Assembly: GCF_015291725.1 (NCBI RefSeq)
Contig: NZ_CP030038.1
Coordinates: 4,143,001-4,207,000 of the forward strand
DNA from: Bradyrhizobium sp. CCBAU 51765
GTDB lineage: Bacteria; Pseudomonadota; Alphaproteobacteria; Rhizobiales; Xanthobacteraceae
Direction: 5' to 3'
DNA: 64,000 nt
The notes beneath the pieces are model-generated. The model saw only the letters and a list, made by a program, of their open reading frames with translations. It ran no database searches and had not been told where the DNA came from. Position 1 is the stretch's first letter. Every line of letters starts with the position of its first letter. Below, one piece after another: positions 44,514 through 53,682 of the stretch. The position numbers and the translations under genes are program-made.

Positions 44514-45092
44514 TCACTCCACACTTTTGCGCATCCCGGACTCGCTGAGCTTGTCGACATAGGCAATGCCGATCGCCGAGACCACGAAGGTGAGGTGGAT
44601 CAGCACCTGCCACATCACGCCGGTTTCGGTGAAGCCGGCGCGGTTGGAGCCGAGATTACCGGCCTCGATGAAGGTGCGGAGCAGTGCGATCGAGGAGATG
44701 CCGATGATGGCCATTGCGAGCTTGATTTTCAGGACGCTCGCATTGACGTGGCCGAGCCATTCCGGCTCGTCGGGATGGCCCTGGAGGTCGAGCCGCGAGA
44801 CGAACGTCTCGTAGCCGCCGACGATGACCATCACGAGCAGGTTGGAGATCATCACGACGTCGATCAGTGCCAGCACGCTCATCATGACCTGCTGCTCGGT
44901 GAGGTCGAGGGCGTGCCAGGAGAGGTGCCAGAGCTCCTTGAGGAACAGCGCGATGTAGACGCATTGCGCCACGATCAGCCCGAGATAGAGCGGCAATTGC
45001 AGCCAGCGCGAGCCGAAGATGATCGTCGCCAGCAGGCCGAGCCGCGGCGAAGGCGGGCGGGGGCCAGTTCTGGTTTCGGGCTCAACCGACAT
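44514..45092 (-). CDS. YqhA/UPF0114 family membrane protein
   Basis: 192 residues, four predicted TM segments: LPLYLGLIVAQCVYIALFL, VMMSVLALIDVVMISNLLVM, IKLAMAIIGISSIALLRTFI, and VLIHLTFVVSAIGIAYV. The FGSRWLQLPLYLGL and GGYETFVSRLD segments are typical of TIGR00645/YqhA proteins. Inner-membrane protein without an agreed function. Confidence 0.87.
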   Translation of the reverse strand: MSVEPETRTGPRPPSPRLGLLATIIFGSRWLQLPLYLGLIVAQCVYIALFLKELWHLSWHALDLTEQQVMMSVLALIDVVMISNLLVMVIVGGYETFVSRLDLQGHPDEPEWLGHVNASVLKIKLAMAIIGISSIALLRTFIEAGNLGSNRAGFTETGVMWQVLIHLTFVVSAIGIAYVDKLSESGMRKSVE

Positions 45093-45253
45093 TCAGGCTG
45101 CAATCTCGCATGGGACGATCTCGCCGTCATGTACCTCGACGAGATGGCCGGCGTAAGACGCGACGCGCCGGTGCCGCTTTCCATGGACAGTGCTGTTTCG
45201 TGCTACCTTGCCGACCGGCCGCCGGGTGACGGCCGGCGAGCTGGAGGTGGGAA

Positions 45254-45544
45254 GTGTCTCGGAGCAGCCTTTGCAAGTGGTCCGGCGCAGTTGCATGCGC
45301 GGGGGCCGTGCTGGTTGGCGCAGGCGGTGCCGAGGTCTCGGCGACGCCGCTGACGCCGTTTCGCTACGAGGCGCAGGCGCAGCGTCATTGCCCGCATGAC
45401 AGGGTGGTCTGGCTCGACTTCAGGAAAGGCGTCTACTACCGCAAGGGTCAGAAGCGTTATGGCCAGGGATTCGAGGGCAGCTTCGTCTGCCAGAGCGAGG
45501 CCCGCGACGGCTTCTATCGCCGTTCACTGCTGGGTCTGCGCTGA
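45254..45544 (+). CDS. Small secreted protein, 96 residues
   Basis: GTG 45254 follows GGAGGTGGGAA, a good ribosome site. Signal segment WSGAVACAGAVLVGAGGAEVSA. The mature part is QRHCPHDRVVWLDFRKGVYY, then RKGQKRYGQGFEGSFVCQSEA. Two cysteines could pair. This YYRKGQKRYG pattern is seen in small exported alphaproteobacterial proteins. Function unknown. Confidence 0.72.
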   Translation: MSRSSLCKWSGAVACAGAVLVGAGGAEVSATPLTPFRYEAQAQRHCPHDRVVWLDFRKGVYYRKGQKRYGQGFEGSFVCQSEARDGFYRRSLLGLR

Positions 45545-45575
45545 GCCACGTGATCCAAGCTTGCCGACGCGCCGG

Positions 45576-45704
45576 CTATTTCTGCGCCGGCAGGTTGATC
45601 GGCACGTGCGGGCAGGTGCTGATGATCCGGGGACTTCCATCCGGACAGGTGCGGTCGCCGCGGATCAGGGATTCCAGAACCAGGAAGAATTTCTCGGCAA
45701 GCAT
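45576..45704 (-). CDS. Micro-protein of 42 residues
   Basis: ATG 45704, with GAGGGTGACG upstream. MLAEKFFLVLESLIRGDRTC, then PDGSPRIISTCPHVPINLPA. The hydrophobic/amphipathic N-terminus and the PDGSPR...PHVPI tail resemble a short protein conserved in Bradyrhizobium. Unknown function. Confidence 0.5.
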   Translation of the reverse strand: MLAEKFFLVLESLIRGDRTCPDGSPRIISTCPHVPINLPAQK

Positions 45705-45843
45705 CTGCGTCACCCTCGTTGGTGATGGCTCTCGCAATTGGTCGAGGCGCCGAACGCAGAAATTCAATCAACTGAATGGGAGCGGGACAGTGGCGCTTGC
45801 TGCGCCACGGTGGAGCTATGTTTGGAGATCGGAAGCAGGCCCC

Positions 45844-45942
45844 TCAGGCAAATGCCAGGGCCACGAGGCTCGAGCAGAGCAGCACCAGGCCGCCCGCGGT
45901 CAATGCCAGGAAACCATCGGATACGAGGTCATGGTTGCGCAT
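45844..45942 (-). CDS. Micro-protein of 32 residues with one TM segment
   Basis: ATG 45942 to TGA 45844: MRNHDLVSDGFLALTAGG, then LVLLCSSLVALAFA. Almost the whole C-terminal half is hydrophobic. No family known. The weak evidence is the clean start, the TM-like composition and the neighbouring similar micro-gene. Confidence 0.35.
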   Translation of the reverse strand: MRNHDLVSDGFLALTAGGLVLLCSSLVALAFA

Positions 45943-46052
45943 GGGACACCTGCTGCTCTCGTCTACGATGCTCGGTCGGATCCATCAAAATCGTCCGAAC
46001 GGGCCGCCTTGAAACTTGAAAGAGGTGACGCTTATCGCCCGCGCGAGTGCCT

Positions 46053-46142
46053 TTAGGCCCTCGTGCGGTAACCTTCGAACGCATGGGCCAGGAAGATCCC
46101 CGCGCTTACCAGACCCATCAGTGCCGAAACCGTCTCGATCAT
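46053..46142 (-). CDS. Micro-protein of 29 residues with one TM segment
   Basis: ATG 46142 to TAA 46053: MIETVSALMGLVSAGIFLAH, then AFEGYRTRA. One hydrophobic helix followed by a charged tail, as in many small membrane regulators. No family known. Confidence 0.4.
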   Translation of the reverse strand: MIETVSALMGLVSAGIFLAHAFEGYRTRA

Positions 46143-46499
46143 CGTTAAATTCCAATCCGCCCCTGCCAGCCGAGAAGACGCGTGCGGCCTTGCACAGTCA
46201 AAAGAATTTCGGTGAGCGCCGCGACAATGGGGGTGGGGTGAGGATTTGGCGCAACAGCTTGTCCAGCGGTGGCACAGAGCAGGGCGCCCAGGTTCCGTAG
46301 ATCAGCGGGAGAAGCGAACCTGCCGTTTACCATGTCGGCGTGATCGCTGTGGGCTCCCCATTTCCGCCGTGTTCGGGTTGCGTTATCCTTACTACTTCCG
46401 ACGCGGTGGTGGGCCGCCTTGGAATCACAGGACCGGATGGCGCTCTCCGTTACCAAAGCGGGTTGGGTACGCCTCCGGCGGAATGGTATTTTGGGGCGC

Positions 46500-47423
46500 A
46501 TGGGGATCCGACGGTCAGATTCGGTTTTGCGGGCCGCGCGCGGTGTTGCGGCGGTCGCGACCTGCGTCGCGCTCGCCAATTGCGCCTCGTCCAACAAATT
46601 CGCCAGCCGCGTCGATCCGAAATACGGCGTGTCCTCGAGCCCCCGGGTGGTGGCCTGGGGCGAACCGGTCCCGAAGGGCGGCGGCACCTACCGTGTCGGC
46701 AAGCCCTATGTCGTGGCAGGCCGGACCTACGTGCCGGAGGAGGACGTCAACTACCGCGCCGAGGGCATGGCGTCCTGGTACGGCGACGATTTCCACGGCC
46801 GTTTGACCGCCAACGGCGAAGTGTTTGACATGACCTCGCTGACTGCGGCGCATCCGACCCTGCCGATGCCGTCTTACGCGCGGGTGACCAATATCTCGAA
46901 CGGCAAATCGCTGATCGTCCGCGTCAATGATCGCGGGCCCTATCACGGCAATCGCCTCATCGACGTCTCGAACAAGGCTGCCGAACTCCTTGAATTCAAA
47001 GGCAATGGTGTCGCCAAGGTCCGCGTCGAATATGTCGGCCGGGCGCCGCTTGAAGGCTCCGACGACCGCCAGCTGATGGCCACCTTGCGCACCGGCGTTC
47101 CGGCACCGTCGCCCTCGATGGTCCGCGTCGCCTCGGCAAAGCCGTTCGTGCCGGAGCTGCCGTCATCGAGCCGCGGCTCCATCCGCGGCGAGGTCCCGAT
47201 GCCGGAAGGACGCCCCTACAGTCTCGGCAACACCTCGGCCGACATGGCATCGCTCAATGCGACCTCGGAAATGTCGGCCTCGAGCCGCGGCCGGGGTCGA
47301 GCGCTCCAGAACGCCCGCGCGGTGTCCTATGACGAGGACCGCCGCGACCTCGCCGAGAGCGCGCGCTCATCGGATGGCGCCGCCGAGGCGCGCAACATCC
47401 TGAGCGGCCGCGGGCTCTACTGA
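46500..47423 (+). CDS. rlpA: Septal ring lytic transglycosylase RlpA-type lipoprotein
   Basis: 307 residues from ATG 46500, which gives MGIRRSDSVLRAARGVAAVA and a lipobox LANC; starts at 46437 or 46419 (TTG) would lengthen the N-terminus. The double-psi beta-barrel domain is clear: EGMASWYGDDFHGRLTANGE, YARVTNISNGKSLIVRVNDR, and GPYHGNRLIDVSNKAAELL. RlpA cleaves glycan strands lacking peptides at the septum. The C-terminal part is Ser/Arg-rich and no SPOR domain is visible. Its stop overlaps the convergent hydrolase gene by 7 bp. Confidence 0.88.
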   Translation: MGIRRSDSVLRAARGVAAVATCVALANCASSNKFASRVDPKYGVSSSPRVVAWGEPVPKGGGTYRVGKPYVVAGRTYVPEEDVNYRAEGMASWYGDDFHGRLTANGEVFDMTSLTAAHPTLPMPSYARVTNISNGKSLIVRVNDRGPYHGNRLIDVSNKAAELLEFKGNGVAKVRVEYVGRAPLEGSDDRQLMATLRTGVPAPSPSMVRVASAKPFVPELPSSSRGSIRGEVPMPEGRPYSLGNTSADMASLNATSEMSASSRGRGRALQNARAVSYDEDRRDLAESARSSDGAAEARNILSGRGLY

Positions 47424-48373
47424 GCCGCGCTCGCCGTCAGGAATTTCACCAGCGCCGCGTTCACCTCGTGGGGCCGCTCCTGCTGCACCCAATGGCCGGC
47501 GCCCTCGAGGATCAGCCTGCCCTTGAGATTGGGCAGCACCCGCTCGAGCTCGTTGACGCGCTTGGCGCCGATCAGGCCGGTGATCACCGCGTCTTTTGAG
47601 CCTGCGATGAAGAGGGAAGGCTGGTGGATCTGTGCGTCCTGCCAGGGCGCGGTCAGCTCCCAGTTGCGGTCGATGTTGCGGTACCAGTTCAGCCCGCCGC
47701 GGAAGCCGGACTTGCGGAAGGCTTCGGTGAAATAGGCCAGATCAGTCTCGCTGAGCCAGCCGGGCAGCGGCTCCTCGGCGCCCGCATGGCCGAGAAAGCC
47801 CTTGCCCTCCTGCACGAACATGGCCGCGGTCGGATCGGCGAGGCCGCGTCCGCCGAGCACGATGCGCATGGTGCGGGCGACGTCGCGCTCGAGCTCGGCC
47901 TCGGCGACGCCCGGTGTTTGGAAATACTGCCAATAGAAATTGGTCACGCCACCCTGGCGCAGCAAATCGAGCGGCCTGCCGCGCCCGCGGAACGGTGGCG
48001 GCACGCTGAGGCCCGCGACCGCCGTGAAGATGTCGGGCCGGAACAACGCCGCGTGCCAGGCGACCGGGGCACCCCAATCGTGGCCGACCACCATCGCCCT
48101 GGTCTCGCCGAGTGCCTGGACGAGGCCGACCACGTCGCCGACCGTATCGAAGATCGAATAGGCCGCAACATCAGGCGGCGCCGCGCTCTGGCCGTAGCCG
48201 CGCATGTCGGGCGCGACGACGTGAAAACCGGCCTCGGCGAGCGCGGGGATCTGGTGGCGCCAGGAGTAGGACAGTTCCGGCCAGCCATGACACAGAACCA
48301 CCAACGGTCCCTGGCCGGCTTCGCGGACGAACAGCTCGACCCCGTTGGCCTTGATCATGCGGGTTGAGGACAT
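47417..48373 (-). CDS. Alpha/beta hydrolase, epoxide-hydrolase type
   Basis: 318 residues. The oxyanion/lid region is VLCHGWPELSYSWRHQIPAL, followed by PDMRGYGQSAAP. The nucleophile Asp is in VVGHDWGAPVAWHAALF, the epoxide-hydrolase elbow (Asp instead of Ser). The late His is in EGAGHWVQQERPHEV. Together these match soluble epoxide hydrolases or haloalkane dehalogenases. Substrate unknown. Convergent with rlpA. Confidence 0.87.
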   Translation of the reverse strand: MSSTRMIKANGVELFVREAGQGPLVVLCHGWPELSYSWRHQIPALAEAGFHVVAPDMRGYGQSAAPPDVAAYSIFDTVGDVVGLVQALGETRAMVVGHDWGAPVAWHAALFRPDIFTAVAGLSVPPPFRGRGRPLDLLRQGGVTNFYWQYFQTPGVAEAELERDVARTMRIVLGGRGLADPTAAMFVQEGKGFLGHAGAEEPLPGWLSETDLAYFTEAFRKSGFRGGLNWYRNIDRNWELTAPWQDAQIHQPSLFIAGSKDAVITGLIGAKRVNELERVLPNLKGRLILEGAGHWVQQERPHEVNAALVKFLTASAAQ

Positions 48374-48527
48374 TCGCTTTTCCGCCTTGTTTCAGGGGTT
48401 TGGTCGGGAAATATGAGATGCCACGATAGGGGCGCGAGGAGAATCGTGCAATCTCACGGGCAAGCATCCAACCGCGTGTTGTTCGCATCTGTTCCAACTG
48501 TTAGAACGCCTCCCTCAGGGCTTCGCC

Positions 48528-49790
48528 ATGGCATTTCGTCTTCCTTTGCTTCGTCGCAACCGGCTCACCGCCGGCACGCTGGTGCGCGGGCTGATCGCTG
48601 CGGCCCTGGTGGCGGGGATCGGCTGGGGCGGGGCGCTCTATGCCGCCAACCAGAGCGTCCAGGGCGCCAAGAAGGCGGAAGAGGCCGGCTTCGATGGCGA
48701 TGCCCCGACTGCGATCCTGATCGAAGCCTCCAGCGGCAGCGTGCTGTTCGAGAAGAACGCCGACGAGCTGCGCGCGCCCTCGAGCATGATGAAGCTGATG
48801 ACCGCGGAGGTGGTCTTCAATGCGATCACGAAGGGCGACATCAAGCTGACGGACGAGTACCGGATCAGCGAGAATGCGTGGCGCCGGGGCGGTGCGCCCT
48901 CGGGCGGCTCGACCATGTTCGCGGCCATCAACAGCAAGGTCTCGGTCGACGATCTCCTGCACGGCGCGATCATCCAGAGCGGCAATGACGCCTGCATCGC
49001 GCTTGCCGAAGCCATGGCGGGCAATGAGCGGATCTTCGCGGCCGACTTCATGACCAAGCGTGCACGCGAACTTGGTCTCACCAAATCGACCTTCGCCAAT
49101 TCGAACGGCTTGCCCGACCCCGGCAACAAGATGACGGTACGCGAGCTCGGCATGCTCGCGCGGCATATCATTCTCGACTTTCCCGACTTCTACAAACTGT
49201 TCGGCGAGAAGGAGTTCACCTGGAACAAGATCCGCCAGTTCAACCGCAATCCGCTGCTCAATTCGATGGAAGGCGCCGACGGCCTCAAGACCGGCTACAC
49301 CAAGGAAGGCGGCTATGGCATGGTGGGCTCGGCCGTGCAGAACGGCACGCGGCTGATCGTCGTCGTCAATGGCCTCGAAGACCCCGAGGATCGCGCCACG
49401 GAAGCCAAGAAGATGCTGGAATGGGGCTTCCGCAATTTCGAGACCCGCACCCTGATCCCGGCCGAGCAGCCGGTCGGTTACGCCAAGGTGTTCGGCGGCG
49501 AGAGCCGCTCGGTCAAGCTCGTCGCCAGGACGCCGGTGAAGGTGATGGTGCACAAGAACGGCAGCGACAAGCTGATTGCGCGCATCGTCTATAGCGGTCC
49601 GGTGCGGGCGCCGATCGAGGCCGGTCAGCGGGTCGGCGTGGTCAGGGTCTGGCGCAGCGGCAACATCGCGGTCGAGACGCCGGTCTATGCGGCGGAAGCG
49701 ATCGGAACCGGTTCGACCATGCGCCGCGCGATCGACGGTGCCAGCGAGCTCGTGATCGGCATGTTCCGCGCAGGCGCCGAGAAGCTCTGA
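48528..49790 (+). CDS. D-alanyl-D-alanine carboxypeptidase (PBP5/6 type)
   Basis: 420 residues. The N-terminal TM/signal segment is GLIAAALVAGIGWGGALYAA. Active-site motifs: S-x-x-K in PSSMMKLMTAEV near 85, S-x-N in IQSGNDACIALAEA near 143, K-T-G in LKTGYTKEGGYG at 254. A C-terminal PBP5 domain follows. It trims the terminal D-Ala of peptidoglycan. Next genes tmk and holB follow with 2-bp and overlapping spacing, so it leads this housekeeping operon. Confidence 0.92.
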   Translation: MAFRLPLLRRNRLTAGTLVRGLIAAALVAGIGWGGALYAANQSVQGAKKAEEAGFDGDAPTAILIEASSGSVLFEKNADELRAPSSMMKLMTAEVVFNAITKGDIKLTDEYRISENAWRRGGAPSGGSTMFAAINSKVSVDDLLHGAIIQSGNDACIALAEAMAGNERIFAADFMTKRARELGLTKSTFANSNGLPDPGNKMTVRELGMLARHIILDFPDFYKLFGEKEFTWNKIRQFNRNPLLNSMEGADGLKTGYTKEGGYGMVGSAVQNGTRLIVVVNGLEDPEDRATEAKKMLEWGFRNFETRTLIPAEQPVGYAKVFGGESRSVKLVARTPVKVMVHKNGSDKLIARIVYSGPVRAPIEAGQRVGVVRVWRSGNIAVETPVYAAEAIGTGSTMRRAIDGASELVIGMFRAGAEKL

Positions 49791-49792
49791 TC

Positions 49793-50479
49793 ATGAGTGA
49801 GAGCGCGGTACAGCGGCCGTCCGGACGTGGACGCTTCATCACCTTTGAAGGCGGCGAGGGCGCGGGCAAGTCGACCCAGATCAAGAAGCTCGCTGACCGC
49901 CTCAAGGCGGCAAAGCTGCGCATCCGGGTCACGCGTGAGCCGGGCGGCTCGCCAGGCGCCGAGATCATGCGTCACCTGGTGCTGTCGGGCATGGGCAAGC
50001 TGCTCGGCCCCGAGGCAGAGACGCTGCTGTTTGCCGCCGCGCGCGATGACCATGTCCGCACCGTGATCCTGCCTGCGCTCAACCAGGGCACCTGGGTGCT
50101 GTGCGACCGCTTCGCCGACTCGACTCGGGCCTATCAGGGCAGCCTCGGCCGCGTTCCCGAGGGCCTGATCAACGCCATGCAAAGGGTCACGATCGGCGAT
50201 CTCAAGCCTGATCTCACCATCATCCTCGATTTGCCGGTCGAGATTGGCCTGCAACGCGCTGCCGCGCGCCGCGGCAGCGGGACGCCTGACAGGTTCGAGG
50301 CCGAGAAGCTCAGCTTCCACGAGGGCCTCCGCGAAGCCTATCGCAAGATCGCGGCGGACGAGCCCGCGCGCTGCGTGCTGATCGACGCCAATTCCGATCC
50401 TGACACGGTCGCGGCCCGAATCTGGACGGCGCTGCGCGATCGTCTTCTTCCCACGCCGGCTTCGGTGATTTCGGCATGA
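49793..50479 (+). CDS. tmk: Thymidylate kinase
   Basis: 228 residues, ATP-dependent dTMP to dTDP. P-loop seen in FITFEGGEGAGKSTQIKKL, the DR motif in LCDRFADSTRAYQGSLG, the TREPGGS motif that holds the nucleotide, and a LID-like arginine stretch RAAARRGSGTPDRFE. The start lies 2 bp after the carboxypeptidase stop. It overlaps holB by 4 bp, an arrangement common in alphaproteobacteria. Confidence 0.95.
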   Translation: MSESAVQRPSGRGRFITFEGGEGAGKSTQIKKLADRLKAAKLRIRVTREPGGSPGAEIMRHLVLSGMGKLLGPEAETLLFAAARDDHVRTVILPALNQGTWVLCDRFADSTRAYQGSLGRVPEGLINAMQRVTIGDLKPDLTIILDLPVEIGLQRAAARRGSGTPDRFEAEKLSFHEGLREAYRKIAADEPARCVLIDANSDPDTVAARIWTALRDRLLPTPASVISA

Positions 50480-51522
50480 GCCCGCGTCAGGCCGAGCGCG
50501 AAACCGCCATTCCCCATCCGCGTGAGACATCGTGGCTGTTCGGCCATCGAGAGGCCGAGGCCGCGCTGCTCGCGGCCTATCGCAGCGGGCGCATCCCACA
50601 TGCCTGGCTGATCGGCGGGCCGCAAGGGATCGGCAAGGCAACGCTGGCCTATCGCATGGCGCGCTTCGTGCTCGCCCATTCTCAGCCGCTCGCGCCCGCC
50701 GTGCAGGGCGCCGAGAACCTTGCGATCGATCCTGACGACGCGGTCGCGCGGCAGGTGGCCGCCGGCTCGCATGGCGGCCTGCTGGCGCTGGAGCGAACCG
50801 TCAATGATCGCGGCGTGATGCGCACCGTGATCACCGTGGACGAGACGCGCGAGACGATCGCGTTCTTCGGCTCGACCGCGGCAGCCGAAGGCTGGCGCGT
50901 CTGCATCGTCGACACCGTCGATGAGCTCAATCCAAACGCGGCCAATGCGCTTCTGAAGATCCTCGAGGAGCCACCCCAGCAATCGCTGTTCCTTCTGGTG
51001 AGCCACGCGCCCGCGCGCGTGCTCGCCACGATCCAGTCACGCTGCCGCAAGCTGCGCCTGCGGCCGCTCACCACGGATGACGTGATCGCGGCCGCAGCTT
51101 CGGCGGCCGAGCTTGATCCGAACGATCCCGCGCTGCGCGAGGCGGCGGAAGCCTCCGAGGGCAGCGTCGCACGGGCGCTGACGCTGCTCGGCGGCGACGC
51201 CCTGAAACTTCAGCAGCGCACGGCGGCGCTGCTGGCGCGCCTGCCGCAGGTCGATCCGCGCGAATTGCACATGCTCGGCGATTCGCTCGGCACCAGCGAC
51301 CGCGTCGCGCTTGCCGCCTTCATCGACGGCATCGACCGCTGGATCGCGGAGCGGCTGCATGCGGATGAGGCCAATGCCAACCAGAACCTGCCGCGCCTTG
51401 CGCGCCTAGCTGAGGTATGGGAAAAGATCGTCCGCGCCGCGCGCGACACCGAGACCTACAATCTGGAGCGCAAGCCCTTGGTCTTCTCGGTGTTTGGCTG
51501 GCTGGCGGACGCAACGCGCTAG
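50476..51522 (+). CDS. holB: DNA polymerase III subunit delta prime
   Basis: 348 residues of the clamp-loader complex. The P-loop variant GGPQGIGKATLAYRMARF, LNPNAANALLKILEEPPQQS (DnaX-like sensor region), and IQSRCRKLRLRPL (the SRC motif) are in order. The C-terminal helical domain carries the collar. The gene ends with TAG at 51520-51522, followed directly by a palindromic repeat. Confidence 0.94.
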   Translation: MSPRQAERETAIPHPRETSWLFGHREAEAALLAAYRSGRIPHAWLIGGPQGIGKATLAYRMARFVLAHSQPLAPAVQGAENLAIDPDDAVARQVAAGSHGGLLALERTVNDRGVMRTVITVDETRETIAFFGSTAAAEGWRVCIVDTVDELNPNAANALLKILEEPPQQSLFLLVSHAPARVLATIQSRCRKLRLRPLTTDDVIAAAASAAELDPNDPALREAAEASEGSVARALTLLGGDALKLQQRTAALLARLPQVDPRELHMLGDSLGTSDRVALAAFIDGIDRWIAERLHADEANANQNLPRLARLAEVWEKIVRAARDTETYNLERKPLVFSVFGWLADATR

Positions 51523-51523
51523 A

Positions 51524-51568
51524 GCATGATCCGGAAAAGCGCGGAGCGGTTTTCCGAATAGATCATGC
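51524..51568. repeat. Intergenic palindromic repeat (RIME-like)
   Basis: GCATGATCCGGAAAAGC and the imperfect complement GCGGTTTTCCGAATAGATC plus ATGC form a long hairpin. This palindrome class is frequent in Rhizobiales genomes. It starts just after the holB stop and lies about 60 bp before the metG start. It may act on mRNA stability or termination between the two genes. Confidence 0.75.
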
Positions 51569-51629
51569 GCAAAACAACAACCTAACGCAGGTTCGTTTCC
51601 AGATTTCGGACAAGCCGGTAAAGGAATTC

Positions 51630-53672
51630 GTGGTGGCAACGCGAGCTAAGAAGACCGTCAAAGGCAAGAGCAGCAAGAAGAAGGCTGCCAAGAAGGCCGT
51701 GAAGAAAGCCGCTGGGAAGGCCGCTAAGGCGCGCGCGGCCAAAGCCGCCAAAGAGACCAAGAAGACCAAGAAGACCAAGAAGACCAAGAAGGCCGCTGCC
51801 AGGAAGGGCGTGACGAAGAGCGCTGCAAAGACGACGAAGAAGGCCGGCAAAAAGGCTGCGAAGGGGCAGGTCGTCGCCAAGAAGGCTTCTAAGAGATCAG
51901 CTGCCAACAAGCCGGCCAAGACTCCGGCAAAGGCTCCTGCCAAGACGCCGCCAAAGGCTCCGGCGAAGAAGGTCGCGAAGAAGGCGGCTGTACCTGCCGT
52001 GACCGCCGCGCCGTCTCCGGTCGTCACGCCGCCGAGGGCTGTGACGCCCAAGGCGTCGAAACCCAAGAGCCCGCGTGCACCGAAGCCGGTTGCTGCTCCA
52101 CAGGTCGCCGCACCCGTTGCCGCTCCCGCGCGCGGCAACGTCTTCTACATCACGACCGCAATCGCCTATCCCAATGGCAGCCCGCATATCGGTCACGCCT
52201 ATGAGGCGATCGCGACCGACGCGCTGGCGCGCTTTGCGCGGCTCGACGGCAAGGACGTGTTCTTCCTGACCGGCACCGACGAGCACGGTCAGAAGATGGT
52301 TCAGACTGCGGCCGGGGAGGGCATGTCCGCCGCCGCGCTCGCGACCCGCAATGCCGGCCGCTTCAAGGAGATGGACGAACGTCTGAACGTGTCGTTCGAC
52401 CGCTTCATCCGCACCACCGAGGAGCAGCATCATCGCTCCAGCCAGGAGATCTGGCGGCGCATGGAAGCGAACGGCGACATCTATGCCGACACCTATTCGG
52501 GCTGGTACTCGGTCCGTGACGAGGCCTATTACGCCGAGGACGAGACGCGCGTGAACGACGACGGCGTGCGCTTGGGCCCGCAGGGTACGCCGGTCGAATG
52601 GGTCGAGGAGAAGAGCTATTTCTTCCGCCTGTCGGCGTACCAGGACAGGCTGCTCAAGCTCTACGCGGACCACCCTGATTTCATCGGTCCGGACTCCCGC
52701 AAGAACGAGGTGGTGAGCTTCGTCAGGGGCGGCCTGCGCGATCTCTCGATCTCGCGCACCACCTTCGATTGGGGCGTGAAGGTGCCGGGCGACGAAGGAC
52801 ACGTGATGTATGTCTGGGTCGACGCGCTGACCAATTACATCACCGGCGTCGGCTTCCCCGATGAGAGCGAAAGGAACTGGCGCTACTGGCCGGCCGACGT
52901 GCACATCATCGGCAAGGACATCATCCGCTTCCATGCGGTGTATTGGCCGGCCTTCCTTCTGTCGGCCGGCATCCCTCTGCCGAAGCGGGTCTATGCCCAC
53001 GGCTTCCTGTTCAGCAGGGGCGAGAAGATGTCGAAGTCGGTCGGCAACGTCGTCGATCCCTTCAATCTCGCCGACCAGTACGGCGTCGACCAGATGCGCT
53101 ATTTCTTCCTGCGCGAGGTGCCGTTCGGACAGGACGGCAACTACAATCACGAGGCCATCGTGGCGCGCATCAATGCCGATCTCGCCAACGACCTCGGCAA
53201 CCTCGCCCAGCGCTCGCTCTCGATGATCGCCAAGCAGTTCGACGGCGTGCTGCCCGAGCCCGGGGACTTCAGCGACAACGACAAGGCGATTCTGGCAATG
53301 GCCGACGGCATGATCGCTGCGTCGCGCGAGGCCATGGCGACGCAGCAGATCCATCAATGGCTCAACGCCGTCTGGGCCGTGGTCGCAGAGGCCAACCGCT
53401 ATTTCGCCGGCGAGGCGCCGTGGGCGCTCGCGAAGACGGATCCAGCCAGGCAGAAGACGGTGCTCTACGTCACCGCCGAAGTCGTGCGCCAGGTCGCGAT
53501 CCTGGCTCAGCCCGCGATGCCGATCGCCTCAGGTAAGCTGCTCGACGGCCTCGGCATCCCCGAGACCGAGCGCAACTTCGCCATGCTCGGCGGCGCCAAG
53601 CGCATCGCACCGGGCTCGACGCTGCCGGCGCCGACGCCGGCGTTCCCGCGCTACGTCGAGCCGGCAGCCTGA
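51630..53672 (+). CDS. metG: Methionyl-tRNA synthetase with histone-H1-like N-terminal tail
   Basis: 680 residues from GTG 51630, after GGTAAAGGAATTC. Residues 1-167 are Lys/Ala/Pro-rich and disordered, with KKTKKTKKTKKA, KKAAKKAVKKAAGKAAK and PAKTPAKAPAKTPPKAPAKK units like histone H1 or HC1 tails. The class I synthetase core starts at RGNVFYITTAIAYPNG; HIGH motif in GSPHIGHAYEAIA near 186 and KMSKS in SRGEKMSKSVGN near 465. The connective peptide has no visible zinc cysteines. The C-terminal anticodon-binding domain is present and no EMAP-like domain follows. The basic tail may bind tRNA or nucleic acid (inference). Confidence 0.93.
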   Translation: MVATRAKKTVKGKSSKKKAAKKAVKKAAGKAAKARAAKAAKETKKTKKTKKTKKAAARKGVTKSAAKTTKKAGKKAAKGQVVAKKASKRSAANKPAKTPAKAPAKTPPKAPAKKVAKKAAVPAVTAAPSPVVTPPRAVTPKASKPKSPRAPKPVAAPQVAAPVAAPARGNVFYITTAIAYPNGSPHIGHAYEAIATDALARFARLDGKDVFFLTGTDEHGQKMVQTAAGEGMSAAALATRNAGRFKEMDERLNVSFDRFIRTTEEQHHRSSQEIWRRMEANGDIYADTYSGWYSVRDEAYYAEDETRVNDDGVRLGPQGTPVEWVEEKSYFFRLSAYQDRLLKLYADHPDFIGPDSRKNEVVSFVRGGLRDLSISRTTFDWGVKVPGDEGHVMYVWVDALTNYITGVGFPDESERNWRYWPADVHIIGKDIIRFHAVYWPAFLLSAGIPLPKRVYAHGFLFSRGEKMSKSVGNVVDPFNLADQYGVDQMRYFFLREVPFGQDGNYNHEAIVARINADLANDLGNLAQRSLSMIAKQFDGVLPEPGDFSDNDKAILAMADGMIAASREAMATQQIHQWLNAVWAVVAEANRYFAGEAPWALAKTDPARQKTVLYVTAEVVRQVAILAQPAMPIASGKLLDGLGIPETERNFAMLGGAKRIAPGSTLPAPTPAFPRYVEPAA

Positions 53673-53682
53673 AGGCGTCCGC

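Noticed and set aside
51417..51629. Upstream extension of the metG frame through the palindrome into holB
   Set aside because: The extra residues come from the end of holB in another frame and from the repeat; GTG 51630 has a better ribosome site.
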